Shown here piece after piece: positions 52,800-60,504 of a DNA stretch of 64,000 bases. Below the pieces are notes generated by a model. It saw only the letters and a list, made by a program, of their open reading frames with translations. It had not been told where the DNA came from and ran no database searches. Both the position numbers and the translations under genes were made by a program. Source of the DNA: Exiguobacterium sp. BMC-KP. Lineage in GTDB: Bacteria > Bacillota > Bacilli > Exiguobacteriales > Exiguobacteriaceae. The first letter of the stretch is position 1. The number at the start of each line of letters is the position of its first letter. Location: the NCBI RefSeq assembly GCF_001275385.1, contig NZ_LGIW01000011.1:172942-236941 (forward strand), in the 5' to 3' direction.

Positions 52800-53055
52800 T
52801 AATTAATGTAACACTTTTCTCTTAAAATTTCCTCGAATTCAAAAAGGATATTACCAACTTACAATTGAACGATAGATTTCGCTTTATAGAATACTTTCCC
52901 TGATTTCTTACACCTTGTAATGATAATTGAATATGGTTTTACCTCCATTGAAACGTACTAATAAATAATCTCTATAATGTAACTGATGAATCAAACTGGA
53001 TATTAATGTTAGCATTAATACCTAGAATCTTATATTGATTCGAGGGGGCATCATT
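52800..53055. other. AT-rich intergenic region
   Basis: No gene is seen. It contains the divergent upstream sequences of the genes at 52769 (minus) and 53056 (plus). Confidence 0.4.
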
Positions 53056-53397
53056 ATGAAAAAGGCATATTTGTTCGTTTCTATTCTTATGATTGTAGGG
53101 ATTGTTATCATAGGGGCATCAGCCTATAAGAGCTTTTATTACGATAAAAAACAAGAGACTACAAAGAACATCAACTTCTATCTCAAAGAACATAACTATG
53201 AAAGACAAGTTCAGAAAAAAGAAATTCGACGAGACTCTAAAACAGCTGAATACTTTGCCAAAGTTACGTTTAAAGATGAACCTAATAATGAGTATGAAAT
53301 TCATCAAACTGGATCAAATCCTTTTGAAGTTGTCGGTTACAAAGATGGAGTACAAATAGCTGATAAAAAAGTAGGAAAATACATTACATCTGATTGA
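53056..53397 (+). CDS. DUF3139-type exported protein
   Basis: A 113-residue protein with one N-terminal membrane helix and a short external alpha/beta domain (FYLKEHNYERQVQKKEIRRDSKTAEYFAKVTFKDEPNNEYEIH). The pattern fits DUF3139, small exported proteins of Bacillota of unknown role. The start at 53056 follows GAGGGGG. Confidence 0.7.
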   Translation: MKKAYLFVSILMIVGIVIIGASAYKSFYYDKKQETTKNINFYLKEHNYERQVQKKEIRRDSKTAEYFAKVTFKDEPNNEYEIHQTGSNPFEVVGYKDGVQIADKKVGKYITSD

Positions 53398-54100
53398 ATT
53401 TTCTCAAAGAGAGAATAAGGTCAATTATATAGATCATTAAAAATGATACTTTCACTAAATCAAAGTTTACTATTAAATAAAGATATTTAATGAAACTTCA
53501 AGTCACTTGCTAAGCTAAAAACATCATTCGCTACACCAATCTTAGAATTTACTTTTATTCCTACTCTCTATTAGTCATGAGAGATCTACTTGATATTTTT
53601 ACAATTAAAGTTAGGATTACTTCGGTTAGGGAGGCGCTTAATGGACAAACAATTTTCGAATAGATAAAACATGGTTAGGTTTTTCCTTTTATCAATAGTT
53701 CTGATTGTTTTTTCATCATTCTTAGAGCTATCAAGTCAGGTGACAAATACGATAATCATATTGACGAACATTAGTTTGGTTTACATGGAAATTAAAATTA
53801 AGGTCCTGAGAAAAAACTCTACTTTTTAAGGATAAGTAAATAGAGGGTTTCAATCGTTTCCGATTGTTAGAGTTCTCACTTGCTCTTTTAGAGCAAGAAT
53901 CCAAGTCGTAATTCAATATTTAAATTCAGCTTTTCCATCACATTTTCTTTTCTGGTGTACTAAAATATAACGCTCAATCCCTTCTACTGTGTTCGATCAG
54001 GAACTCTAGTCGTTTTTAGAATAGATAGTGATTCTTATTTTTTTATTTAGTACTCAAAATAAAAAATCTATATTAAACCACTGGAGATGACTAACTTAAT
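53398..54100. other. Gene-free AT-rich stretch
   Basis: About 700 bases without a frame that has both a start signal and protein-like sequence. Confidence 0.5.
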
Positions 54101-54352
54101 ATGAAAAATGCTAAAACCATTTTAATTTCTAACCTGATTATTTTAGGAGTCATTATATTAATTCAATTGCTTTCTCCATCCCTTGGAACCTATTTGCTCG
54201 ATTCAAAAATAGAATTTTCGAATGAGGATTCAGCGTATTGGATCGCTAAACTAATTGAAATAAATACTGTTCAAAGATTTTGTTTATTAGTAGGATTACT
54301 AAACGTCAGCTTAATAGCTGTCTCAACTAACTACCTTTTAAAACATAATTAA
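54101..54352 (+). CDS. Small two-helix membrane protein
   Basis: An 83-residue product with hydrophobic helices at both ends (TILISNLIILGVIILIQLL and FCLLVGLLNVSLIAVS) and an exterior loop with DSKIEFSNEDSAYW. The ribosome site (GGAG) is somewhat distant. A strong hairpin follows. Confidence 0.55.
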   Translation: MKNAKTILISNLIILGVIILIQLLSPSLGTYLLDSKIEFSNEDSAYWIAKLIEINTVQRFCLLVGLLNVSLIAVSTNYLLKHN

Positions 54353-54367
54353 AAATTAATGATATGC

Positions 54368-54412
54368 AATAGAGCTATTCTTCTCGTTAAGAAAAGAATA
54401 GCTCTATTCTAT
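54368..54412 (+). terminator. Terminator
   Basis: AGAGCTATTCTT pairs with AAGAATAGCTCT around a short loop, flanked by AT-rich sequence. Confidence 0.75.
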
Positions 54413-54662
54413 TTACATCACTTTAGTCATTTCCCTAAATAAGTATTATGTTTTTAAAAATTAAATCTTGACCGTTTTCATAAAAAGATTTTGAGCAACC
54501 TTATTCACTATTAAATAAAAATCCCTCCTAGCTTTTCTACAAAAATATCTTTATTTCAAGGAACAAATTAATATGGAAATCATTCTTATTGGAGTAGTTT
54601 TTTTCTTACTAAGCTGTAAAATAAATGTAACGTATACATTTCATTAAAAAGGAGACGAACTT

Positions 54663-55442
54663 ATGCAGGTTAGAAAAGGAATCTTACTTGTCGTGATTGC
54701 GATTGTATACCTTTTATTGTTTACCATCACCTTTTGGAGTATCATTGGTCTATTTATCACTATTTTAGGTCTATACTTCTACTTCAAACCGAGACTTCGC
54801 AGTCCTGTCAAATATCCCATGGTTGTTGTTTGGCTAGGTGTTTTCATCGCTTTTGCGATTTCTATCTATATGGTGAAAGGAACAGAGACGCAAAAGGCAG
54901 AAATCAAGTCTTCTTCACAAGACTCGAAAACGATAATTGCATTTAAAAAAGAAGCGACGGAATTGAAAGCATCTTTGCAAAATACAGAACGTAAGCTTAA
55001 AGAACAGCAACAAGAAATAAAAAAGTTGAAAGAGGAGTTAACACGCAAGGAAGAACTACGCCTACAAGCGGTTGAAAGTTATCAAGAGGAAGCAGACAAA
55101 CGTTCTGCCCTTGAAAGTGAATTGAAAGAAGAGGAGACAACACGAATCGCGGCCGAAGAGAAAGTGGATGAACTCCAGTCATCCTTAGCAAGTATTGAAA
55201 CTTTGATGGAAGAATCGGAAAACCTTGCTGACGAGGAGTACGAGGAAATCCCTGAAGAAGAATATGTAGAAGAAGAAGTCGCAACAGAGTTAGAATACGA
55301 TCCGAATGGCGCAGATCGAGATTGTGGTGATTTTTCAAGCGCACAGGCTGCTCAAGATTTTTATCTGGCTGCCGGAGGTCCTGCCAACGATCCTCATGAC
55401 TTAGACCGTGATAACGACGGGAATGCTTGTGATTGGAACTGA
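54663..55442 (+). CDS. Membrane-anchored coiled-coil protein with Excalibur domain
   Basis: A 259-residue protein. Two membrane helices (about 7-40 and 49-68) precede a long coiled coil (about 80-180) and an acidic linker. The C-terminal 40 residues are an Excalibur calcium-binding domain: DRDCGDFSSAQAAQDFYLAAGG and DPHDLDRDNDGNACDWN, with the DxDxDGxxC loop. The protein probably holds the calcium-binding head at the cell surface. AAAAGGAG precedes the ATG. Confidence 0.88.
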   Translation: MQVRKGILLVVIAIVYLLLFTITFWSIIGLFITILGLYFYFKPRLRSPVKYPMVVVWLGVFIAFAISIYMVKGTETQKAEIKSSSQDSKTIIAFKKEATELKASLQNTERKLKEQQQEIKKLKEELTRKEELRLQAVESYQEEADKRSALESELKEEETTRIAAEEKVDELQSSLASIETLMEESENLADEEYEEIPEEEYVEEEVATELEYDPNGADRDCGDFSSAQAAQDFYLAAGGPANDPHDLDRDNDGNACDWN

Positions 55443-55552
55443 TTTCTTTGTCAGATCTTTTTCGCATGGGGTATTTTTCATACATGTACCTTTTTTTCTT
55501 ATCCAACTTTATTTTATGAAATCAATAAAAAATGATTAGGTGGTAATATATC

Positions 55553-55966
55553 ATGAATCAAGCTGTAGAAGACATCAATCATTCGGTCTCCATTGAAGCT
55601 CCTATTGAAGAGGTCTGGGATCGAATCTCGACCGCTCGTTCTCTATCACAATGGTTTATGCCGAACGATCTCATTGCACGTCCAGGGTATCAATTTCATC
55701 TTCAATCTCCTTTTGGTCCCTCTCCCTGCACAGTACTCAGCGTACTGCCAGAAAAAGAATTATCATTTCGTTGGGATGAGGACGGATGGATTGTGACTTT
55801 CTCTTTGAGTACAATGAATGACGAGACACTCTTTGCCGTGAATCATGGTGGCTGGAAAAATGCTGATGATTTAGTCCTAAAGGCAAATCAACCACAAGAT
55901 CAGGTCCGTAATTTCATGTCTCAGGGTTGGTATGGGATGTTGCAAAAATTGAAAAAAACGTTTTAA
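55553..55966 (+). CDS. SRPBCC (AHSA1-like) domain protein
   Basis: A 137-residue protein of the START/SRPBCC fold: NHSVSIEAPIEEVWDRISTARSLSQWFMP at the start, LSFRWDEDGWIVTFSL in the middle and GWYGMLQKLKKTF at the end, the Aha1-like pattern. It forms a hydrophobic pocket; the ligand is unknown. AGGTGG lies upstream. Confidence 0.87.
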   Translation: MNQAVEDINHSVSIEAPIEEVWDRISTARSLSQWFMPNDLIARPGYQFHLQSPFGPSPCTVLSVLPEKELSFRWDEDGWIVTFSLSTMNDETLFAVNHGGWKNADDLVLKANQPQDQVRNFMSQGWYGMLQKLKKTF

Positions 55967-56081
55967 TCAAAGCGTGTACATTTTTTTCAGATAAAGTATA
56001 GTCTGTGATTTTAAGACAAGCTCTCTTATAGTTTCCTTAGGCCATTAAGACAGCAATAAAACTAAAGGGAGTGTCGTCGTT

Positions 56082-56327
56082 ATGTTCGATCGGTTTAATA
56101 CTGAACAGCAACAACAAATAATTCAATCCATTCAAGATTTTTTCTTAGAAGAGCGTGATGAAGAATTATCTGAGTTCGCTGCTGAACGTGTTTTCGATTT
56201 CATCAAAGAGTCCATCGCAGTCCATTTTTACAATGTGGGCATTCAGGATGCTCATGCAGCGGTGTTAAACCAATTCTCTTCATTAGATGATGAATTGTTA
56301 ACGCTTGAACGTCCACTATCTAAATAA
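56082..56327 (+). CDS. DUF2164 family protein
   Basis: An 81-residue protein with the DUF2164 pattern: QQIIQSIQDFFLEERDEELSEFAAERVFDFIKESIAVHFYNVGIQDA. The role is unknown; it is helical and soluble. AGGGAG precedes the ATG, and a palindromic terminator-like element follows. Confidence 0.87.
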   Translation: MFDRFNTEQQQQIIQSIQDFFLEERDEELSEFAAERVFDFIKESIAVHFYNVGIQDAHAAVLNQFSSLDDELLTLERPLSK

Positions 56328-56360
56328 TGATGATAGAGACATCATTTCATTCTGCTTTAA

Positions 56361-56392
56361 TCAAAAAGCGTGCGCCGGCGCACGCTTTTTGA
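56361..56392. repeat. Palindrome family, copy 1 (GCGTGC variant)
   Basis: A perfect 32-base palindrome centred on GCGCCGGCGC with A/T-rich ends (arm TCAAAAAGCGTGCGCC). Two base pairs differ from the main form and both are compensated. It lies between convergent genes (DUF2164, plus; 33-residue protein, minus) and can act as a bidirectional terminator. Confidence 0.85.
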
Positions 56393-56492
56393 TTTTTGTT
56401 ATTCACTATTACACAAAACATATCATATAGAGTATTTTTTCTGTAAATCATTACATCTTACTCATTTAATCTAAGCTATATGTAATGGAGAG

Positions 56493-56594
56493 TCATTTCA
56501 GTCGAATGTATTGAATCATTTTGTAGATAAAATAGAGAACGATGATGATAAAAAAGATATTACCTAAAACCCCTAAGAACGAGACCTGATTCAT
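56493..56594 (-). CDS. 33-residue single-helix membrane protein
   Basis: A short minus-strand frame with AGGAG upstream of ATG at 56594. The product (MNQVSFLGVLGNIFFIIIVL, then YFIYKMIQYIRLK) is one membrane helix with a basic end, like many small membrane regulators. It has no named family. Confidence 0.55.
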   Translation of the reverse strand: MNQVSFLGVLGNIFFIIIVLYFIYKMIQYIRLK

Positions 56595-56720
56595 TTCTTC
56601 CACTCTCCTTTTACCATAGATAGAATGTATAGCTGAATTGACCTGAAGTTTAACATACTTTGTTTATCGTACGAAACCCTAAATTTTACATTGACCGGCA
56701 TACATATCGTCAATGAAACA

Positions 56721-56754
56721 ACAAAAAGTATGCGCGTCGGCGCATACTTTTTGT
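56721..56754. repeat. Palindrome family, copy 2 (GTCG loop)
   Basis: Arms of 15 bases (ACAAAAAGTATGCGC and its complement) around GTCG. The central CCGG of the other copies is replaced. It is upstream of both flanking genes, so a terminator role is not obvious here. Confidence 0.85.
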
Positions 56755-56877
56755 CTTGTATTTTGTTTTTGAGATACTAAAGTACTTTTCAATCATCAAA
56801 CGAGAATAAATCATCTATAATCGAAAGAAGCAACACAAAAAAACTACCACTGTGTTTTTGACATAAAGGAGAATACA

Positions 56878-57783
56878 TTGAAACTTGAACGCTTACTAGC
56901 TATCATCTTTAAATTACTTCATCGCTCAACCATTTCTGCTTCACAGTTAGCTGAGGAGTTGGATGTCTCTCAGAGGACGATTTATCGGGATATCGAGACA
57001 ATCAGTGCAGCTGGCATTCCTGTGATTTCCTATCATGGGACGAATGGCGGTTTCGGCATGATCGAGAACTATAAATGGGACAAGACATTCTTGGATGCAT
57101 CTTCCATGATGGATGTATTGGCACTAATCAAGAGCCTGTCCGACCAATTGAATGACAAGGACTTAGAAAAGACACTCGACCGTCTGTCCGTCCTCACGAA
57201 AGCAGAGCAAGAGAACAGCATGCATATCAATCTTAGTCATCAGACCATCGATCCATCTTTCTTGATAACACTACAGCGGAGCATAAAAGACTCGAGAAGG
57301 GTTCAATTTCAATACGTCAGTGCCCGGAAGGAACGTTCCTTCCGGGAGGTAGATCCACTCTCTCTCCACTACAAATTTCGAACCTGGTATCTCTATGCAT
57401 ATTGTCATCTGAGAGAAGACTATCGAGAATTCAAGGTGTCACATATGCTAAATCTCGGAAAACTATCAACACCAATCGAGACCAAACACCCTCTTCGGCC
57501 CGATGCTCCCTTAGTAGACCCTTTGAGAGAGTCTGTGACCTTACGTGTACATCCTCAATCGGTCAACCTCGTACTGAACCATTTTCGACATCAATCGATG
57601 TTCCAGGAGGAGGATGGGAGCTTTACCATGGAACTATCCCTACCTGTCCCACTGGATGCGGAATGGTTGATTTCAATCCTACTCGGACTGGGATCAGGTG
57701 TCGTGGTCATTAGCCCCCTCTACCTACAGGACGTTCTGAAAAATGAAGCAAAAAAAATCGTGAATCTTTATGAGGATGTATGA
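56878..57783 (+). CDS. YafY-type HTH/WYL-domain regulator
   Basis: A 301-residue regulator with a TTG start behind AAAGGAG. The N-terminal winged helix (ISASQLAEELDVSQRTIYRDIETISAAGIPV) is followed by the WYL domain (YVSARKERSFREVDPLSLHYKFRTWYLYAYCH) and a C-terminal WCX-type extension. WYL domains bind nucleotides or nucleic-acid ends and are common in regulators of defence loci. It lies 76 bases before the DinB-like gene. Confidence 0.88.
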   Translation: MKLERLLAIIFKLLHRSTISASQLAEELDVSQRTIYRDIETISAAGIPVISYHGTNGGFGMIENYKWDKTFLDASSMMDVLALIKSLSDQLNDKDLEKTLDRLSVLTKAEQENSMHINLSHQTIDPSFLITLQRSIKDSRRVQFQYVSARKERSFREVDPLSLHYKFRTWYLYAYCHLREDYREFKVSHMLNLGKLSTPIETKHPLRPDAPLVDPLRESVTLRVHPQSVNLVLNHFRHQSMFQEEDGSFTMELSLPVPLDAEWLISILLGLGSGVVVISPLYLQDVLKNEAKKIVNLYEDV

Positions 57784-57859
57784 CGATCAGTTGTCATATA
57801 TCCTTTTTTATAATTAAAATCGTAAGAGGTTACAGAATATGAGTTGAGGAGAGATTGGA

Positions 57860-58378
57860 ATGGATGCAGGAAAAACGATGTATGACTATCATGGATGGGC
57901 GATGCAGGCATTATTGGATCATCTTGCTTCTTTACCGGCGGACGTGATGACTAAGGAAGTAAGGAGTTCTTATCCTAGCATCACTAAGACGATCAGTCAT
58001 GTCCATGCGGTGGATATGATGTGGCTGAAGGTCCTAGAAGGCACAGGGCTGCAGGAGGCGTTACAAGAGTCGATGGGTCGTCTCGCGGTCACAGAAACAT
58101 TCAGCGTCGCGGAGTTTAAGGACGCATTTGATCAATCGACTGCTTCATATCGTTCGCTCATCGAAACACGATCCGACCTCGACCATACCATCATGGTCGA
58201 TAATCCTTGGTCCGGCTCTCGGGAGACCTCTACCGAGGAGATACTCCTACACGTAGCGAATCATGGGAGCTATCATCGTGGCAACATCACGACCATGCTC
58301 AGGCAAATCGATGAAGCCTCGATCATGATGGATTATTCCTTGTTCTGGTATGAGGACGTGAAGCAAGAGAGTCGATGA
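57860..58378 (+). CDS. DinB-family protein
   Basis: A 172-residue four-helix-bundle protein. Metal-binding His residues occur in SHVHAVDMMWLKVLEG and HVANHGSYHRGNITTMLRQI, the DinB/YfiT signature. Such proteins use a metal-activated thiol or are thiol transferases; the substrate is unknown. GAGGAGAG lies upstream. It converges on the 88-residue gene, with a palindrome between. Confidence 0.88.
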   Translation: MDAGKTMYDYHGWAMQALLDHLASLPADVMTKEVRSSYPSITKTISHVHAVDMMWLKVLEGTGLQEALQESMGRLAVTETFSVAEFKDAFDQSTASYRSLIETRSDLDHTIMVDNPWSGSRETSTEEILLHVANHGSYHRGNITTMLRQIDEASIMMDYSLFWYEDVKQESR

Positions 58379-58425
58379 AATCCAGGGTCCCTCTCATCCC
58401 ACATCGGCAATGTTAAAAGCAACAC

Positions 58426-58455
58426 AAAAAAGTATGCGCCGGCGCATACTTTTTT
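58426..58455. repeat. Palindrome family, copy 3
   Basis: A perfect 30-base palindrome (arm AAAAAAGTATGCGCC) between convergent genes (DinB-like, plus; 88-residue partner, minus), well placed as a bidirectional terminator. Confidence 0.9.
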
Positions 58456-58488
58456 CGTCTATACACTCGTCCAGAGAAACTTACGACC

Positions 58489-58755
58489 TCATTCTTCGAT
58501 GCCGAACTTATCCGCATGGATTCCTTCGGGAGCGAAACGGATGGTATGGGAGCCTTCTTCCTCGTCCTCGGCCACGAACGTCCATTCATTGGAGACATCG
58601 ACGAAATCAAATTCCAATCGATGTCCGAAGTGCGAGGTAAGTCTCTCGACGACATATTCTGTCATCTCATAGACAGACTCTCCGATTGCTTCGATCTTCC
58701 CGCGCTCGAATTCATTCCCATCATTCGATAGAACATAGTGCATCATTTGTTTCAT
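58489..58755 (-). CDS. 88-residue partner of the MutH-like gene
   Basis: An acidic 88-residue protein (YVLSNDGNEFERGKIEAIGE near the start; FVDVSNEWTFVAEDEEEG in the middle). Its ATG overlaps the stop of the 512-residue gene (ATGA), so translation is coupled and the two products probably work together. No family is recognised. It ends just before palindrome copy 3. Confidence 0.72.
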   Translation of the reverse strand: MKQMMHYVLSNDGNEFERGKIEAIGESVYEMTEYVVERLTSHFGHRLEFDFVDVSNEWTFVAEDEEEGSHTIRFAPEGIHADKFGIEE

Positions 58756-60290
58756 GACAAATCCTCCTTATCATAGATGCTATTTAGATACGCATCGTGA
58801 CTGCTGTAGACCTTCTCGAATTCTTTAGAGTAGTGATGGTTACTGCGATTCACCATGGTGATCAAATCATCCTCTGCCATAAAGATGGCCAGCAGCGAAG
58901 ATGCTCTCGATCGAAGTTCCTCCATCGACAAGACATCGTCCTCCCCCATCAACCATTCCATGAACGAATCCGGATGAGGCTTCTTGAGTGTCTTGATGAA
59001 CACGTTCGACTTCCCGATGCGCAGACTCTTGAGCACGCCGATACGTAGAAGGATGCTCTCATAGAACAGGTCCTCGAATCCTATTTCTTCGAGCGGATGA
59101 GTGAATCCGTCCTTCCGCAACGAGACGAGCGTGAAGAATTCCCCTTCGGTTACATACGATTCTACCGATTCCCTGTAATCAGCGATGTCCTTCTCCGAGA
59201 CGCCTGCGCGTGAGAGACAGCGGTCGGTGATATAGAAACCTTTGTCGAGGAGGATAAGCCGTGCATTTCGCTCCAGGTTCTTCAACAATCGTCCGGCCAT
59301 GTCCGTGCGGAGGACCCGATGTTGCTCGGTACGGACATAGTCGCCCGAGAAGATGAGCTGTTTGAGGTACGCCGTCGAGCTGGGATGGCGTAGTCGGATC
59401 GCCAGCTGATCATCGACCCGATATCCGAGCAGCTCCGCATCGGCTGCCGTCAGTCGTCGTTTGTCATACGACGGTATCGTACGGCGGATGATGTCGATGA
59501 AATCATCGATAGGATAGCCGTCCTCGTTCAGGTCGGACTGAATCGTTGCAGCCTGACTTTTTTCCAGGTTCGTACGACTCTCCCCCTTCTTCGTCCGGAT
59601 GATTGTCTCGCGTCCATGGATGTCCTTCACCAACTCCATGATGTAGCTGGCATTGAACCAGATCCCTTGCTTCGAGATCGTACGACCATCCGGTAGCGAG
59701 CAAAGGTCAGCGGCGTTCGATGCTCTGATTTTCGCATGGAGGATCTTGTTATCCTGCTGCTTCGGGAGGTTGTTCTTCATGATCACCCTGCTCGTCTGCT
59801 GGACCGGCGTGATGACGATGCCTTCCACTGTCGTATCCTTCACTCGTCTCCAGAATTGCTTGATGGGCCCTTGCAGTTCATCTTCCGACATCGACCACAA
59901 CTTATCACCGATGAAGATTGTGCGTCCTTGCTTGTCCGTACGGAACGTCAACAGGACGAACAACGTCTCCTTGAATCGACGATATATCTGGCTCTCCTCC
60001 CACGGCTTCTCGACCCATTCCAGGAAGTCGATGGTATCGAGAGGCTTCAGCTCCATCGGTCGCCCCTTCTCGGTCAGGTTGATCGTACGGATCGAGAGCT
60101 CGATCTTTCCGGACTCTATCCGGAGGCGTTCCAATTCGTCCTTTACCGACCACACCATCCGGTTCGCCACGTTCGTCAGGCGTGCCTTGCTCTTGTTGAG
60201 ATCCGGATTCAATCCGTATGCTCTCGATATTTCCTCCAGGTCCACCCCTATGAGTTCTGGGAATAGAAGGTCGTTCGTGTTCTGGTACAT
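58752..60290 (-). CDS. MutH/Sau3AI-like DNA-binding protein with helical C-terminal domain
   Basis: A 512-residue protein, start at 60290 (MYQNTNDLLFPELIG) by ribosome-site spacing. Residues about 25-235 match the MutH/Sau3AI family: ELSIRTINLTEKGRP, FWRRVKD, NLPKQQDNKILHAKIR, NAADLCSLPDGRTISKQG. The family active site is D...ExK; here it reads ELS, so the lysine is missing, as in the regulatory C-domain of Sau3AI. This suggests DNA recognition without cleavage. The last about 170 residues are helical and homologous to the end of the divergent 665-residue protein (GFEDLFYESILLRIGVLKSL here, GFDSIFFESMLRRSPLLRSL there). What site it binds is unknown; the palindromes nearby are candidates. Confidence 0.72.
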   Translation of the reverse strand: MYQNTNDLLFPELIGVDLEEISRAYGLNPDLNKSKARLTNVANRMVWSVKDELERLRIESGKIELSIRTINLTEKGRPMELKPLDTIDFLEWVEKPWEESQIYRRFKETLFVLLTFRTDKQGRTIFIGDKLWSMSEDELQGPIKQFWRRVKDTTVEGIVITPVQQTSRVIMKNNLPKQQDNKILHAKIRASNAADLCSLPDGRTISKQGIWFNASYIMELVKDIHGRETIIRTKKGESRTNLEKSQAATIQSDLNEDGYPIDDFIDIIRRTIPSYDKRRLTAADAELLGYRVDDQLAIRLRHPSSTAYLKQLIFSGDYVRTEQHRVLRTDMAGRLLKNLERNARLILLDKGFYITDRCLSRAGVSEKDIADYRESVESYVTEGEFFTLVSLRKDGFTHPLEEIGFEDLFYESILLRIGVLKSLRIGKSNVFIKTLKKPHPDSFMEWLMGEDDVLSMEELRSRASSLLAIFMAEDDLITMVNRSNHHYSKEFEKVYSSHDAYLNSIYDKEDLS

Positions 60291-60325
60291 TCCTGATGAC
60301 ATCCTTTCATAGATGGAGGGTATAC

Positions 60326-60463
60326 ACCTTCCATACTTTCTCATACATCCATTATATGACTTTATATGAAGAAAGTAACGGTCAGGACCAAAAAACTTGT
60401 CGCCCGTATCCGTACGCTATGGCCGTCTTATCGTCCGCGATTTATAATCGATGTATGGAAGGT
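60326..60463. promoter_or_regulatory. Divergent promoter with mirrored GTATGGAAGGT motifs
   Basis: ACCTTCCATAC (60326-60336) and GTATGGAAGGT (60453-60463) are exact inverted copies 116 bases apart. On each strand a TATAAT box lies a few bases upstream of the motif, so each motif falls near the start of its transcript. The symmetry suggests common control of the two large genes. Confidence 0.5.
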
Positions 60464-60504
60464 ATCGTCTCTCAATGCTTCTTTTGATGAGGAGGAGATT
60501 TCAC

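Noticed and set aside
53731..53916. A 61-codon minus-strand frame in the gap before 54101
   Set aside because: No ribosome site and unlike a protein in composition.
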